Of a DNA stretch of 64,000 nt, positions 1-8,992 are shown one piece after another. How positions within the stretch are numbered: position 1 is the stretch's first letter; each line of letters begins with the position of its first letter. A model generated the notes under the pieces. The model had not been told where the DNA came from. It saw nothing but the letters and a program-made list of their open reading frames with translations, and searched no databases. Origin of the DNA: an uncultured Porphyromonadaceae bacterium (lineage in GTDB: Bacteria > Bacteroidota > Bacteroidia > Bacteroidales > Muribaculaceae); assembly GCA_900540625.1 (NCBI GenBank), contig UQGP01000007.1, forward strand, positions 1-64,000. Reading direction: 5' to 3'. Made by a program: the position numbers and the translations under genes.

Positions 1-606
1 AACTGTCACGGAAGTGAGGCCGGAGCAGCCGCCGAAGGCGGCTTCGCCGATATAAGAGACGGAATTGGGGATGGTCACGGAAGTGAGCCCGGAGCAGCTG
101 GCGAAGGCGTATTCGCCGATATAAGAGACGGAATTGGGAATGGTCACGGAAGTGAGCCCGGAGCAGCTGGCGAAGGCGTATTTGCCGATATAAGAGACGG
201 AATTGGGAATGGTCACGGAAGTGAGCCCGGAGCAGCCCCGGAAAGCGTTATCGCCGATTGAAGTGACTGAATATGTTGTTCCGCTGTAAGTTATAGATTC
301 AGGGATGATAATGTTACCTACATATGCATCCTTGTTGTCTGAGGTATAGAGCCCCATATATGTAACACTTGCTGTTTTGTCGTCATTGTTGAGATCATAG
401 TAAATTCTATCAACTTTGCAGTCGTAGGCGAGGGCGTAGAAAGATGAGAAGATCAATAGGATGAGTAGGAGTGCCGGTCGGATGATTGTGTGAATAAGAT
501 GGCCGGGGATGATAGACGTGTGGTCGGGTTGGGATGCGGGATATTGCATCGCCGAGGTTTCGGCATGTGCCGGTTTTTCATTTTTGAGGTGTTTGAGTAG
601 TGTCAT
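1..606 (-). CDS. BspA-like leucine-rich repeat surface protein, N-terminal part
   Basis: The reading frame is open from an ATG at 606 to the window edge (202 codons), so the C-terminus is missing. A hydrophobic stretch near residues 40-62 (…RPALLLILLIFSSFYALA) looks like a signal peptide behind an unusually long N-terminal extension; a second ATG at 549 would shorten that extension by 19 residues and may be the true start. A short beta-rich leader follows (YDCKVDRIYYDLNNDDKT), then LRR_5-type repeats of 23 residues with the core 'CSGLTSVTIPNSVSYIG'. Such proteins are secreted or surface adhesins in Bacteroidales. It resembles the LRR proteins at 49032-53944 in general design but not in detail. 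Confidence 0.85.
   Translation of the reverse strand, partial: MTLLKHLKNEKPAHAETSAMQYPASQPDHTSIIPGHLIHTIIRPALLLILLIFSSFYALAYDCKVDRIYYDLNNDDKTASVTYMGLYTSDNKDAYVGNIIIPESITYSGTTYSVTSIGDNAFRGCSGLTSVTIPNSVSYIGKYAFASCSGLTSVTIPNSVSYIGEYAFASCSGLTSVTIPNSVSYIGEAAFGGCSGLTSVTV
5..280. repeat. four tandem 69-bp LRR-coding units
   Basis: Units begin at 5, 74, 143 and 212 (the same 'gtcacggaagtgag' recurs every 69 bases) and differ by only a few bases. They encode 23-residue LRR_5 repeats on the minus strand. The near-identity suggests recent expansion by slippage or unequal recombination. Confidence 0.9.
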
Positions 607-1052
607 AATGTCACTCTGGGGTTTTTGGCCCGGACAACGTCCTGCCCGGATGTTGATATGCAAAAAAGCGTGGACGTCTGTATCTGTTGCCGCCCGACGA
701 ACAGAGGCTTCTCGCATTGCCCTATCAAAGTCGGACGGCAACGTGCAGAAGCCACGCTGATATATGCAATAGCGGCATCCGGACGCGTTCCTCGCGAAAC
801 GTCGTACAGGATGGCACGGAATTACATATCCACGGGCATCTACCGTTGCTCAACCCTTGACTTTGATATGAAATTTTGCGAGAATTCCTGTTCGTCAAGA
901 ATCAGCGCGGATAAACGCTTTTATATATGTCTGTTGTGACTCCGCATCTCAATGGTTGGGATTTTGGCGCCAATCAACGCCGCAAATTTAAGCCTTTATT
1001 TTTAGGTGGACAATAGTCGGCAGATAATTTTTTGAGAAATGCGATAAACAAA
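607..1052. other. non-coding gap
   Basis: No convincing gene: two short plus-strand frames here (to 760 and 939) lack family resemblance or a usable promoter. The stretch holds a long imperfect inverted repeat (667-758) and presumably the promoter of the LRR gene that reads leftward, which I could not pinpoint. Confidence 0.6.
667..758. repeat. long imperfect inverted repeat
   Basis: AGCGTGG (667-673) pairs with CCACGCT (752-758). Inside it TCTG/CAGA, GTTGCCG/CGGCAAC and CCGAC/GTCGG pair in order, separated by small bulges, leaving a loop of about 31 bases. It could be a structured RNA, or the remnant of a small mobile element. No family recognised. Confidence 0.6.
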
Positions 1053-1088
1053 GCGGGCGGCGGGACCCGGAAGGGGTTCCGCCGCCGC
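1053..1088 (-). terminator. probable rpsA terminator
   Basis: GC-rich imperfect hairpin (GCGGGCGGCGGGACCC against GGGGTTCCGCCGCCGC, loop GGAA) about 27 bases after the rpsA stop, followed on the minus strand by a T-rich stretch (CTTTGTTTATC). Confidence 0.65.
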
Positions 1089-1115
1089 GTTATGTGTGGT
1101 TAAGCGCGAGGCTTA

Positions 1116-2909
1116 TTATTTCTCGTCGTTGGCGAGTTTTTCTTTGAGGGCTGCGAGTGCCTCGAGGTCGCCGAGGGTGGTCTTCTCTAATGGGGCGTTG
1201 AGGGCTGCGGGAGCTTCTTCGGCCTTGGGTGCGCGGGTGGCACGTTTGGCTTTGCGCTCTGCTGCTTTCTCGGCGCGTGCTTCGTCTTCGAAGATGCGGC
1301 TGTGGCTGAGGATGATGCGCTTGCTGTCCTTGTTGAATTCGATGACCTTGAATTGGAGGGTCTCACCGGCTTTGGCCTGTGTTCCGTCTTCTTTGACGAG
1401 GTGCTTGGGCGTTGCAAAGCCTTCTACGCCGTGCTCGAGGGCTACGACAGCGCCTTTGTCAAATACTTCGGAGATGGTGCCTTCGTGGATCGAGCCTACG
1501 GCAAATTCGGTTTCAAAGGCATCCCAGGGGTTCTCCTCGAGCTGCTTGTGGCCGAGGCTGAGGCGACGGTTTTCTTTGTCGATGGCGAGTACTTCGACGT
1601 CGATGTCGGCACCGATTTGAGTGAATTCGCTGGGGTGTTTGATTTTCTTGGTCCAAGAGAGGTCGGAGATGTGGATCAGACCGTCGACGCCTTCTTCGAT
1701 TTCGACGAATACGCCGAAGTTGGTGAAGTTGCGCACCTTGGCGGTGTGGCGGCTGCCGATGGGGTATTTGGTCTCGATGTTCTCCCACGGGTCGTTCTTG
1801 AGCTGCTTGATGCCGAGGGACATCTTGCGGTCTTCGCGGTCGAGGGTGAGGACGACTGCTTCGACTTCGTCACCGACTTTCATGAAGTCCTGAGCGGAGC
1901 GCAGGTGCTGGCTCCAGGACATTTCGCTGACGTGGATGAGGCCTTCGACACCGGGGGCGATTTCTACAAATGCGCCGTAGTCTGCCATAACGACAACTTT
2001 GCCTTTGACCTTATCGCCAACTTTGAGGTTGGGGTCGAGGGCATCCCACGGATGGGGCTGGAGTTGCTTGAGGCCGAGGGCGATGCGCTTCTTCTCGTCG
2101 TCAAAGTCGAGAATAACGACGTTGAGTTTCTGGTCGAGTTGTACGACTTCGGCGGGGTCTGTAACGCGTCCCCAGGAGAGGTCGGTGATGTGGATAAGGC
2201 CGTCGACGCCGCCCAGGTCGATGAATGCGCCGTAGCTGACGATGTTCTTGACGGTGCCTTCGAGTACCTGGCCTTTCTCGAGCTTGGAGATGATTTCTTT
2301 CTTCTGGGCTTCGAGTTCGGCTTCGATGAGAGCCTTGTGGGATACAACGACGTTTTTGTATTCTTCGTTGATTTTGACCACTTTGAATTCCATGGTCTTG
2401 CCCACGTACATATCGTAGTCGCGGATGGGCTTAACGTCGATCTGCGATCCGGGGAGGAAGGCTTCGATGCCGAATACGTCGACAATCATGCCGCCTTTGG
2501 TGCGGCATTTGATAAAGCCTTTGATGATTTCGTCGTTGGCAAGTGCGGCGCTGATGCGTTCCCAAGCGCGTGCTGCACGAGCTTTCTTGTGGGAGAGGAT
2601 GAGTTGACCCTTCTTGTCTTCTTGGTTTTCGATGAATACCTCTACAGTGTCGCCGACTTTGATGTCGGGGTTGTAGCGGAATTCGCTCATGGGGATGATG
2701 CCGTCGCTCTTGTAGCCGATGTTAACCACTGCTTCGCGCTTGTTCAGGGCGATGATGGTACCTTCGATTACATCCTTGTCCTTGACGGTGTTGAGCGATT
2801 CGTCATAGGTACGGGTGAGTTCCTCGCGCGATTTGGCGCTGGCGGTTTCGCCGTTTTCGTAGGCATCCCAATCGAAGTCTTCGATAGGGGTGTTTTTAAG
2901 TTCTGTCAT
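1116..2909 (-). CDS. rpsA: 30S ribosomal protein S1
   Basis: Binds mRNA on the small ribosomal subunit and helps start translation, which matters in a phylum with few Shine-Dalgarno sites. 597 residues with six S1 (OB-fold) domains; repeated signatures such as 'GAFIDLGGVDGLIHITDLSW', 'GVEGLIHVSEMSW' and 'GVDGLIHISDLSW' mark domains 3 to 5. A charged Ala/Glu/Lys tail follows domain 6. The frame is open 27 codons further upstream, but the start at 2909 (MTELKNTP) is chosen because the extension overlaps the promoter -7 box and has no S1-family character. Single gene, divergent from the acyltransferase. Confidence 0.96.
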   Translation of the reverse strand: MTELKNTPIEDFDWDAYENGETASAKSREELTRTYDESLNTVKDKDVIEGTIIALNKREAVVNIGYKSDGIIPMSEFRYNPDIKVGDTVEVFIENQEDKKGQLILSHKKARAARAWERISAALANDEIIKGFIKCRTKGGMIVDVFGIEAFLPGSQIDVKPIRDYDMYVGKTMEFKVVKINEEYKNVVVSHKALIEAELEAQKKEIISKLEKGQVLEGTVKNIVSYGAFIDLGGVDGLIHITDLSWGRVTDPAEVVQLDQKLNVVILDFDDEKKRIALGLKQLQPHPWDALDPNLKVGDKVKGKVVVMADYGAFVEIAPGVEGLIHVSEMSWSQHLRSAQDFMKVGDEVEAVVLTLDREDRKMSLGIKQLKNDPWENIETKYPIGSRHTAKVRNFTNFGVFVEIEEGVDGLIHISDLSWTKKIKHPSEFTQIGADIDVEVLAIDKENRRLSLGHKQLEENPWDAFETEFAVGSIHEGTISEVFDKGAVVALEHGVEGFATPKHLVKEDGTQAKAGETLQFKVIEFNKDSKRIILSHSRIFEDEARAEKAAERKAKRATRAPKAEEAPAALNAPLEKTTLGDLEALAALKEKLANDEK

Positions 2910-2977
2910 TAAAAAAGTTAATAAAATGTTAGTATACTCTCGTAACGGTCGTTTGATGCTGTCCGTTTTTAGCGCGG

Positions 2978-3008
2978 CAAAGATACGCATAATTTTCTAA
3001 TTACCAAA
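2978..3008 (-). promoter_or_regulatory. Bacteroidota promoter of rpsA
   Basis: On the minus strand TTTG (3008-3005), 19 bases, then TATCTTTG (2985-2978): an exact match to the TTTG/TAnnTTTG consensus of the Bacteroidota primary sigma factor. It implies a leader of about 60 bases before the ATG at 2909. Confidence 0.85.
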
Positions 3009-3021
3009 GTCTCCGGCGATT

Positions 3022-3056
3022 TTTGCGTTTTTTTATCGGAATATTGCGTAATTTTG
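3022..3056 (+). promoter_or_regulatory. candidate promoter of the acyltransferase gene
   Basis: TAATTTTG (3049-3056) matches the -7 box; the nearest TTTG (3022-3025) is 23 bases upstream, slightly more than the usual 19-21. Confidence 0.45.
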
Positions 3057-3141
3057 CCGTGCCGATGCGTGTGCGCAGTGCTGCTCGGTATCAATTCTGA
3101 TGTGCGGCATTGCCTCTTATTATAATAATGTGTTTAAAGAT

Positions 3142-4278
3142 ATGAATATTGCTGCCAAACCGCTTGCTCCGCCGGTGGCGGAGGGCACTCGGGATCATAC
3201 TATTTCGATATGTAAGGGTATAGCCATTATCTTGATGGTTGTGGGGCACGTCGAGGCTCCGGAGCTGTTGACCAATTTTATTTACACGTTTCATATGCCG
3301 CTGTTTTTCATTGCGGCAGGCTACTTTTTCAGTCGCAAATGGCTTGACCGCCCTTGGAAATTCTGCGCCAGGCGTGTCAAGGGCCTTTATGTCCCGTTTC
3401 TGACTTGGGCACTGGTGTTTTGGGCATTGCATAACGTGCTGTTTTACTTCGGTGTACTCAACGAAGACTATGGCAACTGGACCGGAGGAGTCACCCATCC
3501 GTATTCGTGGAACGGCGCTGCACAACGTCTGATTAATATTGTGTTTTCGATGTCCGGATATGATGAGTTTATGGCCGGCGCTTTTTGGTTTTTCCGTGGC
3601 TTGCTTGTCGCGTCGGTGCTGTTCCTGATATTGTACAAATTGTTGAATCGGAGCGCCTGTTTGCGCGGCGATACGGCGGTGGTGCTGATATGTGTCATTG
3701 CACTCGCTTTCACTGCTTTCCGCATATTCTTCAATGCGCGGATACAGACTATTCCCAACGGCGGAATGCGTGAGATTTGGGGCTTGTTTTTCTTCGGCGC
3801 CGGCTATCTGATGTGTCGCTACGGCGGCTATGTGCCTCGGCGGTGGTGGCTGACCCTCGCGCTCTTTGGACTGATGTGTCTGGCTGCTGTCCTGCATTTG
3901 TGCGGGATGAATAATAGCGGCACCATGCGCGATGTATTGACGCTTCCGCTGACGGGATTGATAGGCTTTATCGTCACCTATCGTGTATCGGCGTTTATAC
4001 ATGCCGGTCGCCTGGGAGTACGGCTGCGCCGCTTGCTTGTGTATATAGGAGAAAATACGCTATATATATTTGTGTTCCATATAGTTGCTTTCAAGGTCGT
4101 GAGCCTGCTCAAAATCTGGTATTACGGCTTGGATTGGCACCAAATCGGATGTCACATGGTGATACATTTCAATCATCTGGACTTTTTCTGGGTGCTGTAT
4201 AGTGTAGCCGGCGTGGCTCTGCCGTTGCTGGGAGTTGAAGGCGTCAGGCGTCTCCGCCGCCGCTTTGTAAAGGCGTAG
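3142..4278 (+). CDS. acyltransferase family 3 membrane protein
   Basis: Integral membrane protein of the Acyl_transf_3 family (OafA/NodX-like), which transfers O-acetyl or similar groups to surface sugars. The N-terminus has the family signature 'ISICKGIAIILMVVGHVEAP', with the conserved His in the first membrane segment, followed by 'TFHMPLFFIAAGYFFSRK'; roughly ten hydrophobic segments follow and the C-terminus is Arg-rich. About 378 residues from MNIAAKPLAP at 3142; the frame is open back to 3100, but the extra residues look unrelated. Substrate cannot be told: no glycan genes are adjacent. Confidence 0.85.
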   Translation: MNIAAKPLAPPVAEGTRDHTISICKGIAIILMVVGHVEAPELLTNFIYTFHMPLFFIAAGYFFSRKWLDRPWKFCARRVKGLYVPFLTWALVFWALHNVLFYFGVLNEDYGNWTGGVTHPYSWNGAAQRLINIVFSMSGYDEFMAGAFWFFRGLLVASVLFLILYKLLNRSACLRGDTAVVLICVIALAFTAFRIFFNARIQTIPNGGMREIWGLFFFGAGYLMCRYGGYVPRRWWLTLALFGLMCLAAVLHLCGMNNSGTMRDVLTLPLTGLIGFIVTYRVSAFIHAGRLGVRLRRLLVYIGENTLYIFVFHIVAFKVVSLLKIWYYGLDWHQIGCHMVIHFNHLDFFWVLYSVAGVALPLLGVEGVRRLRRRFVKA

Positions 4279-4354
4279 TTTCGGACTGTTCGTGCCGCCG
4301 CTTTCGCCGGGTCGGAATGCCTCGAAAAATAAAACGAAATTTTTTGCGGAAATA

Positions 4355-4386
4355 TTTGGCAGTTAGAGAAATAGTGTGTATCTTTG
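4355..4386 (+). promoter_or_regulatory. promoter of the ribosomal protein operon
   Basis: TTTG (4355-4358), 20 bases, TATCTTTG (4379-4386): consensus Bacteroidota promoter, giving a leader of about 140 bases before rpsL. Confidence 0.88.
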
Positions 4387-4533
4387 CATCCGAAATATAG
4401 GCCGAAAGCCCGTTGCGCCATCGCTAAATCTTTGACGGATAAAGTGATAGGTGTGTTTTGGGTTGTGTGCCGTATGACAAAAAAGAACATCAACAACTGT
4501 ATTAAACATTTTCAAGTAACACCAACAACTAAG

Positions 4534-4923
4534 ATGCCTACTATTCAGCAATTAGTAAGAAAAGGACGCGTGGCACTGGTGGATAAGAGCAAGTCGCCCG
4601 CTCTGGACTCCTGCCCCCAACGTCGCGGAGTCTGCGTGCGTGTGTACACCACCACTCCTAAGAAACCTAACTCTGCCATCCGTAAGGTAGCTCGTGTGCG
4701 CCTGACCAACGGCAAAGAGGTCAACTCCTACATCCCCGGTGAGGGTCACAACCTGCAGGAGCACAGCATCGTGCTCGTTCGCGGCGGTCGTGTAAAAGAC
4801 CTCCCCGGCGTACGTTATCACATCGTTCGCGGAACACTTGATACCTCCGGTGTCAAGGACCGCACGCAACGCCGAAGCAAATACGGCGCCAAGCGTCCCA
4901 AGGCCGGTGCAGCCAAGAAGTAA
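4534..4923 (+). CDS. rpsL: 30S ribosomal protein S12
   Basis: Decoding-centre protein of the small subunit. 129 residues starting MPTIQQLVRKGR, with the invariant 'TTPKKPNSAIRK' and 'PGVRYHIVRG' loops, the sites of streptomycin-resistance mutations in other bacteria; both Lys residues are wild type. The frame is open 50 codons upstream, but that part runs over the promoter, so the start at 4534 is used. First gene of the str/S10/spc/alpha run. Confidence 0.98.
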   Translation: MPTIQQLVRKGRVALVDKSKSPALDSCPQRRGVCVRVYTTTPKKPNSAIRKVARVRLTNGKEVNSYIPGEGHNLQEHSIVLVRGGRVKDLPGVRYHIVRGTLDTSGVKDRTQRRSKYGAKRPKAGAAKK

Positions 4924-5230
4924 TTGCCACAGGCACGGCAGTGAAGCTATACTGAAAGCACCGCGAGATTAAATCACAACAAATAAAATTTAACTCGTTT
5001 TCGTAAAACTTGAAAAGCAGCAGCCCGCACGACGGGCAAGCAGCAAAGGTTGAGTAAGCACCCCGCGCGACAGGCTGTCAGAGGACAGCGAAAAAGCGGC
5101 CCCGCTCCCGGGAACAACATCCACCACGCATCCGCCCGGAAAGCCGGAAGGCATAGCGACAGCGAGCCCGGTGCCGAAGAACAAAGCAGCAAGCAACCAA
5201 GCAACTCGAAAACACTACGACACAACAACA
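4924..5230 (+). other. 307-base spacer rpsL-rpsG
   Basis: No gene seen. A small perfect hairpin lies at 5023-5037 (GCCCG, loop CACGA, CGGGC). The overlapping frames here (from 5050 and 5171) show no family resemblance; the one from 5171 is simply an upstream extension of rpsG. Confidence 0.6.
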
Positions 5231-5707
5231 ATGAGAAAGGCAAAGCCCAAAAAACGGATCGTTTTACCCGATCCCGTGTTCAATGACGTGCGCGTCTCCA
5301 AGTTCGTCAACCATCTGATGTACGACGGAAAAAAGAACACAGCTTACACCATATTCTATAACGCCCTCGAGATTGTAAAGGCCAAACTTCCCAACGAGGA
5401 AGCTACCGCCCTCGAGATTTGGAAAAAAGCCTTGGAGAACATCACTCCGCAAGTCGAGGTAAAGAGCCGTCGTATCGGCGGTGCCACCTTCCAGGTGCCT
5501 ACCGAAATACGCCCCGACCGTAAGGAATCTATATCCATGAAGAACCTGATACTGTACGCCCGTCGCCGTGGCGGCAAGACCATGGCCGACAAGCTCGCCG
5601 CAGAAGTAGTTGATGCATTCAACAACCAAGGCGGTGCCTTCAAGCGCAAAGAAGATATGCACAAGATGGCAGAGGCCAACCGCGCCTTCGCACACTTCCG
5701 CTTCTGA
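5231..5707 (+). CDS. rpsG: 30S ribosomal protein S7
   Basis: Head-domain organiser of the 30S subunit, contacting 16S rRNA and the E-site tRNA. 158 residues from MRKAKPKKRIVLPDP. Signatures 'DVRVSKFVNHLMYDGKK' and 'VEVKSRRIGGATFQVP' are clear. The frame extends 20 codons upstream from a different ATG (5171), but the S7 family begins at the chosen Met. Second gene of the operon, followed by fusA after 74 bases. Confidence 0.97.
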   Translation: MRKAKPKKRIVLPDPVFNDVRVSKFVNHLMYDGKKNTAYTIFYNALEIVKAKLPNEEATALEIWKKALENITPQVEVKSRRIGGATFQVPTEIRPDRKESISMKNLILYARRRGGKTMADKLAAEVVDAFNNQGGAFKRKEDMHKMAEANRAFAHFRF

Positions 5708-5781
5708 TATTCGGAATAAGAAAGTCATAACAACAGTATCACAGGACTTCATAAATATAGAAACCAACAACACATCCGAAT

Positions 5782-7911
5782 ATGTCACAAGCAGAAGACC
5801 AGAGACTAAAGTATACCCGAAATATCGGTATCATGGCACACATCGATGCCGGCAAAACCACCACTTCGGAACGCATACTCTTCTATACAGGCCTTACCCA
5901 CAAGATTGGTGAGGTGCATGATGGCGCAGCCACCATGGACTGGATGGAACAGGAGCAGGAACGCGGCATCACAATTACCTCCGCCGCTACTACCGCATTC
6001 TGGAAATACAACGATGAGAAGTACAAAATCAACCTCATCGACACTCCGGGACACGTCGACTTCACCGTCGAGGTAGAACGTTCGCTCCGCGTACTTGACG
6101 GTGCTGTGGCTACATTCTGCGCCGTAGGCGGTGTAGAACCCCAGAGCGAGACCGTATGGCGTCAGGCCGACAAGTACAACGTACCCCGTATCGGTTACGT
6201 CAACAAGATGGACCGCTCCGGCGCCAACTTCTTCGAAGTAGTGCGTCAGCTCCACGATATCCTCGGCGCCAACCCCTGCCCCATACAAATACCTATCGGT
6301 GCAGAAGAAACATTCAAGGGCGTTGTCGACCTCATCCGTATGAAAGCCATCTTCTGGCATGATGAGACCATGGGCGCCGACTACGAGATAGACGATATCC
6401 CCGAAAACCTCGTTGACGAGGCTCAGGAATACCGCGACAAGATGCTCGAGAAAATCGCCGAATTCGACGACGCTCTCATGGAGAAATACTTTGACGATCC
6501 CTCCACCATCACCGAGGACGAAATCAAGGCAGCCCTGCGCAAAGCCACCCTGTCGATGAACGTTGTACCCATGATTTGCGGATCTTCGTTCAAGAACAAA
6601 GGCGTGCAGCCCCTGCTTGACGCCGTGTGCGCATACCTGCCCAGCCCCGTCGATGCCGGCGCCGTACAAGGTCACGCCGTAGGCGACCCCGACACCATCC
6701 TCACACGCGAACCCTCCTCCGAGGCTCCCATGTGCGCCCTCGCATTCAAGATTGCCACCGACCCCTATGTAGGTCGTCTGTGCTTCTTCCGCGTATACTC
6801 CGGCGATGTAGATGCCGGTAGCTACGTGCTCAATGCACGCTCGGGCAAGAAAGAGCGTATCTCGCGCCTCTTCCAGATGCACTCCGCCAAGCAGAACCCC
6901 AAAGACCGCATCGGTTGCGGCGATATAGGTGCCGGCGTAGGCTTCAAGGATATTCGCACCGGTGATACCCTCTGCGACGAAAACGCTCCCATCGTTCTCG
7001 AGGCTATGGACTTCCCCGATCCCGTAATCGGTATCGCCGTCGAGCCCCTCACCCAGAAAGACCTCGACAAACTCGGCGTAGGTCTGCAGAAACTTGCCGA
7101 AGAAGACCCCACCTTCCAGGTTAAGACCAACGAAGAAACCGGTCAAACCGTTATCTCCGGTATGGGCGAGCTTCACCTCGACATCATCATCGACCGTCTG
7201 AAACGCGAATTCAAGGTAGAATGCAAGCAGGGACGTCCTCAGGTTACCTATAAAGAATCCATCACCAAGCCCGTAGAACTCCGCGAGGTATTCAAGAAGC
7301 AGACCGGTGGTCGCGGTAAATTTGCCGACATCATCGTACGCGTCGAACCCGTGGACGAAGGCTTCGAAGGCAACCTCCAATTTGTGGACGAAGTCAAGGG
7401 CGGTAACATTCCCAAGGAATTCATTCCCTCGATACAGAAAGGCTTTACCACAGCCATGAAGTCCGGTGTACTTGCCGGCTTCCCCGTAGAGCAGCTTAAG
7501 GTGACCGTTATTGACGGTTCGTTCCACCCCGTGGACTCCGATCAGCTCTCCTTCGAGCTCTGCGCCATCCAGGCATTCAAGAAAGCCTGCGAAAAGGCCG
7601 GTCCCGTGCTGCTCGAGCCTATCATGAAGATCGAGGTTGTCACCCCCGAAGAATCCATGGGTGATGTTATCTCCGACCTCAACAAGCGTCGCGGCCAAGT
7701 CGAAGGTATGGAAACATCTCGCTCCGGCGCCCGCGTAGTCAAGGCCAAGGCACCTTTGGCCGAAATGTTCGGCTACGTCACCGCCCTGCGTACCATCACC
7801 TCCGGACGCGCCACCTCGACGATGTCCTTCTCCCACTACGCCGAAGTATCCTCCTCGATAGCACGCAACGTGCTCACCGAGTGCCAGGGCCGCGTAGACC
7901 TAATCAAATAA
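5782..7911 (+). CDS. fusA: elongation factor G
   Basis: GTPase that drives translocation of tRNA and mRNA on the ribosome. 709 residues, normal for the family. The G-domain motifs are present: AHIDAGKTT (P-loop, about residue 18), DTPGHVD (G3) and NKMD (G4), followed by domains II-V with 'GMGELHLDIIIDRLKREF' in domain III. The order rpsL-rpsG-fusA is the classic str operon; tuf, which follows in many phyla, is absent and rpsJ comes next, as usual in Bacteroidota. Confidence 0.97.
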   Translation: MSQAEDQRLKYTRNIGIMAHIDAGKTTTSERILFYTGLTHKIGEVHDGAATMDWMEQEQERGITITSAATTAFWKYNDEKYKINLIDTPGHVDFTVEVERSLRVLDGAVATFCAVGGVEPQSETVWRQADKYNVPRIGYVNKMDRSGANFFEVVRQLHDILGANPCPIQIPIGAEETFKGVVDLIRMKAIFWHDETMGADYEIDDIPENLVDEAQEYRDKMLEKIAEFDDALMEKYFDDPSTITEDEIKAALRKATLSMNVVPMICGSSFKNKGVQPLLDAVCAYLPSPVDAGAVQGHAVGDPDTILTREPSSEAPMCALAFKIATDPYVGRLCFFRVYSGDVDAGSYVLNARSGKKERISRLFQMHSAKQNPKDRIGCGDIGAGVGFKDIRTGDTLCDENAPIVLEAMDFPDPVIGIAVEPLTQKDLDKLGVGLQKLAEEDPTFQVKTNEETGQTVISGMGELHLDIIIDRLKREFKVECKQGRPQVTYKESITKPVELREVFKKQTGGRGKFADIIVRVEPVDEGFEGNLQFVDEVKGGNIPKEFIPSIQKGFTTAMKSGVLAGFPVEQLKVTVIDGSFHPVDSDQLSFELCAIQAFKKACEKAGPVLLEPIMKIEVVTPEESMGDVISDLNKRRGQVEGMETSRSGARVVKAKAPLAEMFGYVTALRTITSGRATSTMSFSHYAEVSSSIARNVLTECQGRVDLIK

Positions 7912-7945
7912 GCCAATAAAAACGCAAAGCACATCATAAGAAATC

Positions 7946-8251
7946 ATGAGCCAAAAAATTCGCATCAAACTCAAATCTTACGATCATAACCTCGTCGACA
8001 AGAGCGCCGAGAAGATTGTCAAGACAGTGAAGGCTACAGGCGCCGTAATCTCCGGCCCCATACCCCTGCCTACACACAAGCGCATATTCACCGTCAACCG
8101 TTCGACATTCGTCAACAAGAAAGCGCGCGAACAATTCCAGCTCTCGTCATACAAACGCCTCATCGACATCTACAACTCCACAGCCAAGACCGTGGACGCA
8201 CTTATGAAGCTGGAACTCCCCAGCGGTGTCGAAGTAGAAATCAAAGTCTGA
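7946..8251 (+). CDS. rpsJ: 30S ribosomal protein S10
   Basis: Small-subunit head protein, which also serves in transcription antitermination with NusB in other bacteria. 101 residues, MSQKIRIKLKSYDHNLVD; the family signature 'SGPIPLPTHKRIFTVNRS' is intact. Starts 34 bases after fusA and leads the S10 section of the operon. A hairpin (8279-8301) sits in the 121-base spacer before rplC. Confidence 0.97.
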   Translation: MSQKIRIKLKSYDHNLVDKSAEKIVKTVKATGAVISGPIPLPTHKRIFTVNRSTFVNKKAREQFQLSSYKRLIDIYNSTAKTVDALMKLELPSGVEVEIKV

Positions 8252-8278
8252 CGAAGACCCCAAACGTTCCGGACCGGT

Positions 8279-8301
8279 CCCTGCGGCATTACGCCGCAGG
8301 G
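8279..8301 (+). other. perfect hairpin in the rpsJ-rplC spacer
   Basis: CCCTGCGGC (8279-8287), loop of 5, GCCGCAGGG (8293-8301). No U tract follows, so a simple terminator is unlikely; an RNA processing or regulatory stem is possible. Confidence 0.6.
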
Positions 8302-8372
8302 GCACCCCCGGGAAGGGACACAAGACAATCAACATTCAATAAATAATATCCAACCACAAAACCAACACAGAA

Positions 8373-8990
8373 ATGCCAGGATTATTAGGAAAGAAAATCG
8401 GAATGACATCCGTTTTCAGTGCCGAGGGAAAGAACATTCCATGCACTGTTATCGAAGTAGGTCCTTGCGTGGTTACACAGGTCAAGACAGTGGCAAAAGA
8501 CGGCTATGACGCCGTACAGCTCGGTTTCGGCGAACAGAAGGAGAAACACCTCACCGCCCCCGAACTGGGTCACTTCAAGAAAGCCGGTGTGGCACCCAAG
8601 CGATACTTGGCCGAGTTCAAGGGTTTCGAAGGACAATACAGCGCCGGAGACACCATCACCGCCGACTTCTTCAACGAGAACGACTTCGTTGACGTTATCG
8701 GCATCAGCAAAGGTAAAGGCTACCAAGGCGTCGTTAAGCGTCACGGCTTCGGTGGTGTAGGCCAAAGCACACACGGCCAGCACAACCGTCTGCGCGCCCC
8801 CGGTTCGGTAGGTGCCTGCTCCTATCCCGCCAAGGTCTTCAAGGGAATGCGTATGGCCGGTCAGATGGGCAACCGTCAGGTAACGGTTCAGAACCTCCAG
8901 GTCATCAAAGTCATCCCCGAACACAACATCATAATGCTCAAGGGCTCCATTCCCGGAAGCAAAGGTTCAATCATTTCAATCGAGAAATAA
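8373..8990 (+). CDS. rplC: 50S ribosomal protein L3
   Basis: Early-assembling large-subunit protein near the peptidyl transferase centre. 205 residues, MPGLLGKKIGMTSVF; the long loop 'HGFGGVGQSTHGQHNRLRA' corresponds to the L3 tip and ends in the usual GSIPG turn. Starts the L3-L4-L23-L2 block; rplD follows after two bases, so the two are almost certainly co-translated. Confidence 0.97.
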   Translation: MPGLLGKKIGMTSVFSAEGKNIPCTVIEVGPCVVTQVKTVAKDGYDAVQLGFGEQKEKHLTAPELGHFKKAGVAPKRYLAEFKGFEGQYSAGDTITADFFNENDFVDVIGISKGKGYQGVVKRHGFGGVGQSTHGQHNRLRAPGSVGACSYPAKVFKGMRMAGQMGNRQVTVQNLQVIKVIPEHNIIMLKGSIPGSKGSIISIEK

Positions 8991-8992
8991 CA

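Noticed and set aside
625..939. Possible 104-residue gene in the gap before rpsA
   Set aside because: Cys-rich but no family resemblance, no promoter, and it runs through the inverted repeat at 667-758.
1302..2912. Long plus-strand frame of 536 codons opposite rpsA
   Set aside because: It is the mirror of a real, highly conserved gene with strongly biased codons; its product has no recognisable domains.
5806..7836. Long minus-strand frame opposite fusA (676 codons)
   Set aside because: Same reason: antisense shadow of EF-G.
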